Positions 25,501-36,879 of a stretch of DNA of 64,000 nt are shown piece after piece. Within the stretch, counting starts at the first letter, position 1; the number at the start of each line of letters is the position of its first letter. Under the pieces are notes generated by a model that saw nothing but the letters and a program-made list of their open reading frames with translations, made no database searches and was not told the DNA's origin. Origin of the DNA: Ptychodera flava (taxonomy: Eukaryota > Hemichordata > Enteropneusta > Ptychoderidae); NCBI RefSeq assembly GCF_041260155.1, contig NC_091933.1, positions 23,586,174 to 23,650,173 of the forward strand, given 5' to 3'. The translations under genes and the position numbers were made by a program.

Positions 25501-27284
25501 TAGTGGGACGAATCTATCGATCCGGTGCCTATCAAGTCTCATAATACACAAATCTTACCCGCATCCAGTATCCTAGTAACGATGGTTGCATCAAATTCTG
25601 GTACGTATCCCTCTAAAACATAACTACCATTCATCATAGGAACACCAGCTACTGGGACATTGTCCTTGATGGCTAAGGTCTTGCCTGCTAATTTGCCTGT
25701 ATCTGCACCCTTTATGTCACATCGCCAGTACCTGAAATGTAATATCTTATATTAATCTTAAATTTTCAAAATTTAAAATACATAGTATCTTATGCCACCT
25801 TTCATACGCAATTAAACAAAAGGAAGGAAGTGAATATATGAAAATGTCAGAATTTACCAAGCATTGAGTTTGTTTTCTTCGGGTCTTGGTCTGTAACCAG
25901 GTGTTCTTGGATACTTGACTGGAAGTAACGGTTCAGGCAGACTGTCCACAACATCAAAGGACTTGCATGCAGATGCCATAAAGTCTGTTAAGGAATGAAG
26001 TAATGTTGAAATAAACATATGGTTCCAGGGTCACTACACCTACGCTTGGAACACAAAGCATTTCGACTAAATTCATTAATGAAACATTTAAATTTTGAAA
26101 CTTTAGAAGTTGTGCTTATTGCTTAGTCGCTGCGAGCAATGGCTAAAATTAGAAAGTGTTCCATTACAGTACCAACGATATGTTTCTTGTATACGAATCC
26201 TCGATACACAAATATTGCACGAGAAAGCGCTGCTTGTACCTCTGCCTGCGTTGTAATTGGGCGACTTGGCTTTTTATAGTATCTTTATATCTCGCATGTG
26301 AATAAGTTTCCCCATGTTTCTTTTTCTCTATACAGAACTCGGTTCTCCTTCTCAGATTTGATTCCGAACTTACCCCTGTATTGCAGTAGCTCGTCCCTCG
26401 TTGCATCTAAATCATATTTGTTCGCAATTTCCGTCAATTTGTGTAAAGTTGGAACACGGACAGAAGGAGCCTTATATGTAGCATCTGCAAAGTCAACAAA
26501 ATGTCAAAGCATGTGTTTACAAGATGTGAACAGCCTTTCCTGTAATGTTGTGTAAACAGAAATACCGACGCTTTTTCTGAAGAATGGACGGGTGACTAGT
26601 GTCTGTGCGTATAGTTTACTGCCTGAACAGCTGTGATTGTATATATAATATTACACGGAATCACTAATCGTTTTTTTGATCAAAGTCATTCTGTGAATTA
26701 ATGGACAAGTATAGGCAATAGAGAATGCCATTATTAAGCGAAAAGATCTTCTCTCTTATCCTTAGCAAGAAACACTTGAATCAATCTTATATTGAAATAA
26801 CGAATATCACTTTTAAAATGAGCAAACAATGTTTTTGATGATTTCCAATTGCATGTTTGCGAGAAACATCATTACTTACTAAACACAAGGGAAAACTGCT
26901 TTTACAAATACAGTGATGTGGTGGTTTTCAAAAGAATCTTGGGTAATCTATGGATCCATCCTAGTATATCATCGGTAAACATCAAATTGTCATTCACTAA
27001 ATCAACACCTTCATGTCCTGTCATTTCAAAGACACTTATGTATGTGCACGAATCCTAGGGATCACATTTTTCACAGTTTGACCCCAACTGGCGATTTGAA
27101 CTCAGGTGGGAATGGGTCAGTATTTCTGGTGCACTGCATTTCCATTTGAACATACTGCCGAGCTTGTTAGATGATACGTATTAACCTTGATCTGATATCG
27201 TACTTTCAAACCGAAAAAAATACCAGTCTAGGCGACCTTACCAGGTTTATCACAATGGGCATTGTCATCGAGCCTTGACGCCAT
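18806..27284 (-). CDS. Amidase copy B, 12 exons, one frameshift in exon 11
   Basis: Exons 5' to 3': 27242-27284, 26374-26484, 25858-25984, 25559-25731, 24839-24978, 24421-24621, 23760-23834, 22993-23155, 22645-22707, 22269-22369, 19683-19868, 18806-18999; all have GT..AG borders. Without the frameshift the product would be about 525 aa. Amidase-signature hydrolases split amides to acid and ammonia with a Lys-cisSer-Ser triad. Here K116 lies in the KDN motif, S191 in AGGSSGGS and S215 in [21 protein letters not shown] and GLDPRQP are hallmarks of nitrile-hydratase-associated amidases. The leader is short ([14 protein letters not shown]), with no presequence. Exon 11 is one base shorter than in C, D and E; the frame then runs to a stop and loses about 100 C-terminal residues. 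Intron 10 holds a hAT-like element. Either a young pseudogene or a consensus error. Confidence 0.85.
21259..21457. repeat. Inverted repeat (nested foldback) within the hAT-like element
   Basis: Arms 21259-21294 and 21422-21457 share TTGCAACATTTCTGTCAATC and its complement, about 127 bp apart. They look like the ends of a smaller MITE inserted in the larger element. Confidence 0.7.
21528..21628. repeat. Long hairpin with arms of about 38 bp
   Basis: Arms 21528-21565 and 21586-21628 (GCGTATAGAAAACTCATAAC and complement) are separated by a 20-nt loop, with only a few mismatches or bulges. Confidence 0.8.
22500..22593. repeat. (CT)n microsatellite
   Basis: About 94 bp of TC repeats, interrupted twice by CCTC, in intron 9 of amidase B. 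Confidence 0.95.
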
Positions 27285-30036
27285 AGTCGTATAATGTCTG
27301 CAAAGACACAGGCAGAACAACATGTGTATGTGTGAAATAAACTCAAATAGCAGAAAACGATCTATTTGTACATTTTTACTTAAAAATATTGCATGACCTT
27401 AACCACTTTATACTTTGTGGTAAATATTCAATATATGTCAGTTCTCATCAGTTTGCCGTGCTCATTTGCTCAACACAACACAGAGACGTCCTCTGTAGGC
27501 GTAAATGTGATTTTATTTGCACACGTGCTTGACTCGTTGCTTTGCGAAGAGCCCCGTTTTCTTGTTGCATCACGTGGGCTTCGCGCCAATCGCCTGTGTT
27601 ACTAATGTTTAACCCTCCACACCACACACTGTGTGCAGATGTATTCTTGAACTTATGACAGTTATTAGGTGCTCAGGCACACGGCGGATGAACCTAGTGA
27701 CCAATTTATTTCTGGGTCACATGGGCCGTTCACTGTGTATGTAACCACAAGTGGTTGCGCTGTTTTGCTCAATTTCTACAGGCTGCTCAAATTTATATGG
27801 TCACTCTACACTATTTGGAGGAATGACTGTTACACCTACACGAGACGAGTTCACGCTTATCAAGGGCGACTTGCCAGCACGTACCTCCATGCAAGTACTA
27901 GCTATTAGTGTGTGAAGTCGAGCAAACACGTTTGGGGAAACGTAGGCGGCTGATAGCTGAATTTTTGAACAGAAAAAAAACTGTTTCGGTCCTCTTGAAG
28001 AGACGAAAACTATGGAACTACCTTCACTTAAAGTAAAACTACTAAATAATTTAGAAAGACATGCAGAAACTGTTTAGGCTAACGTTACCTTGTAGTCTTT
28101 CCACCTGCATCGATAGTTCACTCCGAACAATTAAATTGCGATGCGAACTTTGGTCGTTAAGGTCACCTTTGACATCACCCGCTCCTGCACAGGCATACAT
28201 GTCATACTGTCATAGGTCACAGTCGCTTGTGGTTAGATACAGGCCGCTGTGGTTTGCATAAGAAATATGCGACCGTGGCTCTGGTCATATCAGTGGAACA
28301 TACAGGACTGGTGTTTTTGTATGTGTCACAGACTGTGACCGGCGCTTACAGAGTGTGAATGCTCTAGTGCTCTGTATACGGAATTTTATCAGATTGGCTG
28401 TTACGTTATCCCTTGCAACTGAACCACAACTTTTTATATTACCAGATTCGCTCTTGAAAGTTAGATTTTTTGCATGCCCAGTTCGATTTGGCAAACAGTG
28501 ACGTCATAAAGGAAGATTTAAATAACATTCACATGACTGTTCGAATCTGATAACAGGTTGGTACAACAAAAACGCACTGTAAAAGTTATTATTGATATTA
28601 AAGGCATTATACGATTGAAACCTCGCTCTCTTCATTGCTTTTATGACAAGCTCAGATTATTAAGAGCCAATTACTTCCACTACCTACTCGCCAAATCGCA
28701 ATATGCTTCTAAATTTCTAAAACAAAAACACTTCTCATGAACTAATTAATTTGGAGCGATTGTAAAATCCTCATAGGTGGTAAAAGTGTTTTTTATTAAG
28801 AATTCGAAGACTATGGGGGTCAAATGTTTGACAGAAGAGGCCATCTTTTACGATGGGAAAACATATCTGCTATTGGTGTACTACAAGATGCTTTCTTACA
28901 TGTAAAATGGTAGGGCATTGTACACTCTCTCTCCCTGAAGTGGAAAACCAATGCAAATATAACAGATTTTACAGCCTTGCAACGAAATGACGATGAGAAC
29001 ATTATTTCATTCCCTCGTGCTTCATATAATTTTTTACAATGTAAGATAGTTGTCAATAGCTCATTACACCAAAATTAGTTGGTAAGCGTTTTATCCCACC
29101 TAAAGCCCAACTTTTCTTTAACAATATTCTTGATACCAATATGCGTGCCTGTGAACCATTTTATTTACCGCCTATAAAAATTACAATTGGCACAAAAGTT
29201 AGAGACTTCCATTGAAACTTTTACACAACATTTTACCGACACACCTAATAGGATCTGATAGGAATCTGATTCCCTTCAGTGTACTTAGTATTGTCATATT
29301 GTTGTCATGTTATAGTTCCTTCTCTATTGCATTTTATTAGGTTTCTATTCTGTCGAACAGCGACCTTTGACAAATAAACTTCAGAGCATTGATCTTGATA
29401 GTGCTACCAGCGTTTGTATTAATTTCTGACCAACTTTCACGGACAACTATTACAGCAGGAACAGAGAAAATCTAGAATATCAACATTTTGTTTCCGTCAC
29501 CAGCAAATTTGGTTAATTTTGATTAATCGCACGAGAGAATCATGATAGCTCACGCGAACCTGTTTTGCAATGATTTCCTGACACCATCACATTCTGGTTT
29601 AAATATAAACATATTCACAAAAATCGTCACCAATCAGAGTACCGATCTTTGTTAACTTGTTATCCGAGTTACAATCAGGAACACAGAATTGACATTTTCA
29701 GACATGTACACCTACATGTAAAATGTCTCCGAGCCATGGCGCAGAAACCTCATTCAGTAGTCATTCAAAGCTGACCACTTCTGACTTTGACCATCAGACA
29801 TATTTATTTAGGACTTGAGCATACGTCTTTTATTTGCTCATTCTAGGATTGCAGACAAGTTCCCAATATCAGTAAAATGCAGATTCAATTCACAACGGAT
29901 ATTATTAATATACATGTGCACACTGCTGTATTGTCATTTAGGTTAGAGTCTTGTTCTCTGAAACGGAACAGTCGTCCTTGAATTTTGTATTATTTGGGTT
30001 GCTAATGAGAATGCTAAGCCCTCTTTCGGTGAAATG
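27285..30036. other. Intergenic region between amidases B and C, with PAN-unit relic
   Basis: About 27290-28400 resembles the region upstream of copy C (about 36890-39330), so both genes share their 5' flank. The rest holds relic pieces of the PAN unit (separate entry). The stretch at 28750-29390 shows nothing recognisable. Confidence 0.55.
28420..29990 (+). pseudogene. Relic of a third PAN-gene unit without recognisable exons
   Basis: 28420-28740 aligns with the first part of PAN intron 1 (about 2970-3230 and 14430-14640), sharing CATCTGATAAC-type and AAAAGTTATTATT-type blocks. 29400-29830 aligns with the region downstream of both PAN genes (about 6880-7470, 16340-16910). 29846-29990 aligns with 7890-7960. 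Neither PAN exon can be found between these blocks. Confidence 0.65.
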
Positions 30037-33000
30037 CTACATTCGATCTCGCATTTTCTCGTATGCATATGCCACTTTCAGCAACGTTGATTCTTCAAAC
30101 TTTCTCCCCACCATCATCATTCCCACTGGCAGTCCATCAGAAAAACCGGTGTTGATGCTGAGAGCTGGGTGGCCAGTTAGGTTGTATGGACACATATTTG
30201 CGTACGAATTCGTAGCCTGCTCCCAGATTTCTAAAAGGAAACAAAAGGTTGACGTGTGTCATTTTTCAACATGATCGTACTGATGCTAAAAAAGTCGAAG
30301 TGAATTGTGTTTGTCTATGAGGAGAAGTGGGCTGAATGAAGTCTGATTTGCTATAGCTATGCTATAGCATTTCCGTACTATGGATGTTGAAAATGAAACT
30401 TAGATGTTTTCTATTCAGCGATTGATTCAGAGAGAAACCCACAAGTATAGGCTACTCTAAGTTCAGATGGTTACGTTCTCTCGGGAAAACAAGCAATAAG
30501 TATAGATAAGTAGATATACCACAATGGTTCAGATGAAAAACGAATGCAAGGGCCATAAACGCAAATTGAATTCCATTTACCGGAAATTGTCGCATCCTGT
30601 AGGGCCAGTTTTGGAGCTTTGAAAGGGACTGTAGGCATCACCAACACGTCACAGTTTTCAAAAACCTTGTCAAATGCCTTGGTCATGTCCATACGAACGT
30701 TCTGTGCCTTTGCATAAAAATAGCCACCGTACTCTTGTTTCAAATAATCTCCAAATAGCAAGGAGGTCTGTGGAACGGATAGATAGATTACATTAACGAA
30801 TATAAAGCCATCAACAGTGTTTCAACATATTTAAAATTCAGAACCAGAAGCTGCAATATTTCTTCAAGAGGCACCCATGTACATCTTGAGCGGAAAAAAC
30901 TACAGTGCCACTAGCGCTCAGGAGCCTTGCAAAGGCATCTTACATTACATTTTGTATGAGAAAAAAATGTGCTAGAAATTTTCACCTTTATTCTGAACAA
31001 AAATATGTCGCAAGGTTTAAGTGAAATGCAAGCAGTTTGGAACATTGTAGTAATAACTTCCGTTTATTTAAAGAAAGGGGTCATGATTCTGTATGTAGAT
31101 TGTCGACGATACTCAGAAATTTGAAAACTTTGAGCTTATTTACCTTGACGACATGAGACATGTCGTTTATCCTTGCTCGGTATCCTCTATGTAACGCATT
31201 GACGGTGCTAGACGGATAGTACCCTTTGTACTGCGAACCAGCTCCTGCAGCGTGCAAGAAAACGACAAATATCGTGTACAGGAACTCAGAACATGATTAT
31301 CGCGCACGGTTAGAAAATGCATATTTATATAAGTTGAACTCATGACAGAGATCTTTCGTGGTGTAACTTTCTCCCCGGTGTTAATCCAAATTACACGTTC
31401 TCACGGATACTGTAGAAACTTACCACATCCCCTCATCATCATGTCGACTCCTCCTTCTGTTGCAATTGCTGTGTACAGATGATAGGCTGTGAAGTTCGAG
31501 ACAATAATGAAGAAAGTGAAAATGTCGTGTTTCGAGTGTTTCCATACAAACAAATGAAGCTCAGTCCTTGTGCCTTTAGTTTATTATAGACGACCTTTGA
31601 CGCCACTGTGATTTCGTTGTCGGTACTCACACAGTTTAAAACTATGTTTGCTGTGCATTTTATTTGCATAATCATCATCCTGTTTTGGACAAAATAAATA
31701 GAACGTCTGACATGGAACGGAAAATCACATCTGCGAAAGATTTGTTTTATCGACGTAAAGATCAGAAAAAAGCTGACCGTATTCTTTACACTTTGATAGA
31801 GAATCTAAGTTTTTTGTGTGAAAGTAAAAAGACGATTTGGAGACGAGACAAAAATGAAAATGTACTCTGGCTGTTTAACTGCATCGATTAACATACCCAG
31901 CTTATGTTCTGGGACAGAAACTTCTTCAACTGAAGCACCTAGACTGGTCATCTCATATGCTGCCTTCTTAACCATGGTATCGACATCGTCTTCAGAGTTT
32001 GACTGACCAAAGCCTTCTTTGAGAATACCTATTCTAATTCCTGGTAATTCAGTTGCCAACTGACGGAATAAAAATTGCATAGGTCGCAAATACATTCCTT
32101 TCACAAAGATTTGCGAAAAAATGATTTATACATATACAACAGCCGCTCAAGTATTTTGGGCATCGCTCATGTAGTGTTTGCCCGTCAGATTCCATTATAA
32201 TTAGAGGAAAAGAATAAAAACGGCACACCTACCAATAAGTCATACAAATATACTGTTAGAATGTTATTTTACATTATTTTTTAACCAAACGTTTCGTTAA
32301 ATGGCTCAGGAAAAAATAAACAAGCGAAAGACAAAATACATGAGCGGGTAATATGCTTCTTTCCGAACAATTTTATACTTGGAAATGTTGAAACGTTGTC
32401 ACCAACTGTCCGTGCTCTTAGATAAAGGGCCAAAGTAATCAAGAAACGCACATCATCTTACTTCGTTGGGAGGTATTAATATATAACTCCTGCATCACAT
32501 ACTGAACAAGCAAGATAGCGAATCGATTGTGTTTCCAGCGAGGCCATTGTTTGAAGAAAGTTATGACTGCGGCATATGGCTCATGCATTTTGTGATAAGT
32601 ATTTTCAATCGACGACAATGTCGTTTTCAGAGTAACAAAATGCAGATTTAATATTAAATTACAACCCTTAAAGTAATTAAAATAATGCATCTTAATGCTC
32701 CAAGAAAATTTGTGAATTTAAGAGGATTCGTGCATTCCATAAATTTAATTATTCATCCATGAGTGACAAATGTGAAGTTCTTGGAATTTGTTGGGGAAAT
32801 CACGGTCCCTTTCATGAAGGTCAGATTTCCAAGAGAAAAAATAACCTTGGTATTCCTTAAATAAATATTAGTAGGTAAAATGGGAAAAGAAGAAGACATA
32901 TTATTCAACATGTTAATGTAGCATTGAAATCATCACTTGTGGAACACAACCAACGTTTGGGCACTTTTTGACGGTTACTCACCGTCTTTGTGTAATCAGG

Positions 33001-36000
33001 AACTTGAAGATTTCTGGGTTGTCTTGGATCCAGTCCATTATCGTGACCGGCAATTACCTGACGTGAAAGGATTTATGTAATAGGAAGTCTTATAAATGTA
33101 CCATTTCTGCTCGCGTTTTACATGCTGCTCATCCGTTTTCCACACGTTGTATACAGTGCCGACTTCTAAGATCGACAGTTTACGAAGACATTCCATGGCG
33201 GCCGAGACTTTCATATGCTGCTCTTCAAAACCTTAGGAGCTTGTTATCACAAGCTTGGAAACTCTCTAAACAAAACTAAGAGCGTATCTGTACGCCAGAG
33301 AATATAGTGTGCTGTGATCAATCGTCAAAGACCAAAGTTTTAGTTTCGATTTTGCTTGTGAGAAATTCAAAATTTCATTCCAATAATCGGCAAATTTATA
33401 TTATTTGATCATTTATTATTATCTTAAATTTTGCTGGTTATTAGCTTCACAAGTGTATCATTCATTTGAAAGATTACGAAATATTCCGTGTATAATACAA
33501 TTCGCCTAGGCTTAGGTTTTCATAGTAAATGTTGTCTACACGAGTTGCATTGTGTAACATGGCTGCCTACCCAAATACAGTGACAGACTTGATCGAATGT
33601 TAATTATTCTCTGGGAATCAATCTCGTCAGTGGCAGATGGAATCCCCTAAATTGAAACCCCGTGAAAATACTGTACTGAATAAAATAGGTACAGGCTAGT
33701 CGTTTTAAGGGCATAGCAGTAAATTTAACTGTCAATGAAACTGTTCCAATCATCAATATAGTTAATATGCAAATTAAACTTTTCAGAGGAAGACGGTATA
33801 TTGTCTATACTTTCTTAACTTTTCCTAGTTAATATTTTTGCTTGCCTGATGATTGTCACTGAACATAGTAAATTATAATATTGATATCACCCACCTCTAG
33901 CAACAATGCTGCATTATAGACAGTTTTTGTGATAGGTCCTGTGTGGTCAATGGTGAGTTCTATAGGAAGAATTCCAGTGTAGGGCACAAGGCCAAAGGTT
34001 GGCTTCAAACCGACTACACCGCACCACGCAGACGGTTCACGTATAGAGCCACCTTGGTCACCGCCAATGGCCATGTCTACCTCACCACTAGCGACCTGTA
34101 AAACAAGTGTGAAGCTGCATTTGATGAAATACCTAATATAAGGCCGTGTTGCAGTCGAACAGTTTATTACGAATCAGCTGCCTTGAAATGTAGTCCGACT
34201 GTTACGAGGGCATATTGCATGTTAACTGAAAACTGGCTAAGCGCCCACCCAGCTACGCATATTTACTTGTCGAGAATACTCACCAACGCACCACTTCCGC
34301 TGCTAGACCCACCAGCACTGTGGTCTATACGATGAGGATTTCTAACAGCTCCTTTGACAGAAGATAAACTACTTCCCGACCTACATAAGTCTTCTGCGCC
34401 GATGATGCGACCACCTTGGTAAACATTAAAATTAAATTCGAAAATTTAGGGTGGGGTGCCAAGGTTACGATTAAGTTCAAATCAGTTTTTTCAGTAAAAG
34501 ACGTGATTAGACTGGTGCCAGTCGCTCGGCTTTTCTCGGGCGTACGCGGCAATTATTGGTTGGATGTAGGCAATCGTGTTCACTAATATATTGCTTCAAT
34601 TTCGCGACAGTCTGCCTAAGTTTATTCTATCACTTTACTATGTTTGGGGCAAGTATACATAAAATGACCCTTATGTTTGAATGAAACTGATAATGAGCTT
34701 CTTTTATTTTGATATAGGACCATCCTGCGTTTATTTTCGACAGTTTTTTTGGCCTCCTTTTCCTCTGCGTCGCCTTTCGATGTGCTCATTCGGTTTTGAC
34801 CGACGGACAAAAGATCTCATTTGTAAATCCCGGGGAAAAGTCTGAAGGTTAATAGCTTTGAAACTGTGGTCTACATATAGTACCACACCAGGCTAGGAAT
34901 CCGATTCAAAAATATAATAATAATTTTGCGACAGCGTTTAATGTCTTTGTCCCCATGAATTGGTAAGGCTTCACTTTTCGTCTAACCCGATCAGTGTAGG
35001 CATTTCTGATTTATAAACTTCCCCGTGCCGAGGTTATTGCCGTCGTCACAGAAATCCCGGCAACAACTTGCAATTTCTTCCTATACGAAGTTGGACGAAC
35101 CTATCAATCTGGCGACTATCCCCCATCATGGTTTGCTTATTACACAAATCTTACCCGCATCGAGTATCCTTGTAACGATGGTTGCATCAAATTCAGGCAT
35201 ATATCCTTCTAAAACATAACTACCATTCATTATAGGAACACCAGCTACTGGGACATTGTCCTTGATGGCTAAAGTCTTGCCTGCTAATTTGCCCGTATCA
35301 GCACCCTTTATGTCACATCGCCAGTACCTGAAATGTAATATTTGATATTGATTTTAAATTTGCAATATCTGAAAGTACTAGAATATCTTACGCTAACTTT
35401 GATTTACACAACAGGAAGGAAATGAATGTATGAAAATGTAAGGATTTACCAGGCATTGAGTTTGTTTTCTTCAGGTCTAGGTCTGTAACCAGGTGTTCTT
35501 GGATACTTGACTGAAGTAACGGCTCGGGCAGACTGTCCACAACATCAAAGGACTTGCATGCACATGCCATGAAGTCTGTTAAAGAACAAAGTGCAACTTG
35601 TTGTTTCCAATGTAATAGACACTATACCTGGAAACGCAAAGCATTTCAACTCAATTCATCCATGAAAGATAAAAAGTACCTTAAAATTTTAAAACTTACA
35701 TTCACTGCTTAGTTGCTCCAAAAATCGATAAAATGAAAACTATTTCCATTATTACACAATATTGCCTTTGTGTCTGCATAAATATTCTTGATTTTGTCAG
35801 ATATCATTTCAAACAAGAGTATTTGTACTGGAACGCATTGAATCCCAACTGTCGTAGGGTTTTGAAAAGTTCTTACTCACACATGCACAGAGAACGCGAT
35901 TTTCCTTCTAAGATTTGATTTTTACTTACCTCTGTATTGCAGTAACTCGTCCGTTGCATCTAAATGACATTTGTTCGCAATCTCCGTCAATTTGTTTAAA

Positions 36001-36879
36001 GTTGGAACGCGGACAGAAGGAGCTCTATATATAGCATCTGCAAAAAAGGTGACAAATGTGACGGCGTGTGTTTACAAACTATATGAACAGCCTTCCCTAT
36101 GGTTTTTATGCTATCAACAGAATTTAAGATGCTTTATTCTAAAGAATAGAGAGATGACTTGCGTCTCTTCGTGTAATTTATGGCATGAATAGTCGTGTAT
36201 TTTTGATATCACAATATCGATACACATAAGTGTCACATTTAGTTCCCAGTTCTTTTGATCAAATAAATTCTCTGAATTAATGTTTGCATTTGTAATGTAA
36301 CACTTGACAGAATGTCAATTATTTTCAAGCAAAAATATTTTCTTCTCTTTTATCACTGCATGTAACCCTCGATTTAATATTATATAGGAAAAATTAAAAT
36401 TACTCTTACAATGCCAAAAAACAGAGATGACAGAAATACTTCTTTGATGAGTTCATCCACCAAGGAAATTGCCCTTTTGCGAGATTCACTACTTATAAAT
36501 ACAAGGGTGAAAGTATTTTTCAAAAAAAATGAAGTAATAGTTGCCAAAGAATCCTGGGTGAGCAATCGATAACGATCGCTTGTAAGCACTGAACTGCCCA
36601 TCACCAAACAAACGCCTCCGTATCTTACTATCGCAGAGAAACATATGTATGTGCGCGGACCCTAAGGGTAATTTTATAGTTTGACCCCAACTGGCCGTTG
36701 GGACAACAGGAAATTGAGCCAAAGTTTCCATTTGAACATACTGCCGAGTCCGTTAGATGTCATGCATGTATTCACCTTGATCCGATATCGCACTTTCGAA
36801 CCAAAGAAATACCAGTTATGGCGACCTTACCTTGTTTATCACTGCGGGAACTTTCATCGACATGGAGCTTTGACGCCAT
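30037..36879 (-). CDS. Amidase copy C, 12 exons, one frameshift in exon 3 and a 3-codon deletion in exon 5
   Basis: Exons 5' to 3': 36831-36879, 35930-36037, 35450-35575, 35155-35327, 34284-34414, 33895-34095, 32983-33057, 31897-32059, 31424-31486, 31144-31244, 30581-30767, 30037-30230. The leader is short and polar ([16 protein letters not shown]), as in B. Exon 3 has 126 nt instead of 127; one G is missing after PEPLL, so the frame is lost before the catalytic exons. Exon 5 is nine bases shorter than elsewhere, removing Lys-Ala-Cys from the GKACAED segment in frame, and has Arg where others have Met or Phe (LCRSG). Downstream the [11 protein letters not shown] and GDQGGSI motifs remain, and exon 11 is intact. 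Closest to B overall. Probably a pseudogene unless the exon 3 base is a consensus error. Confidence 0.85.

Noticed and set aside
28800-29390. Possible old LINE fragment between amidases B and C
   Set aside because: A few words look like reverse-transcriptase-element sequence, but no motif is convincing and stops occur in all frames.
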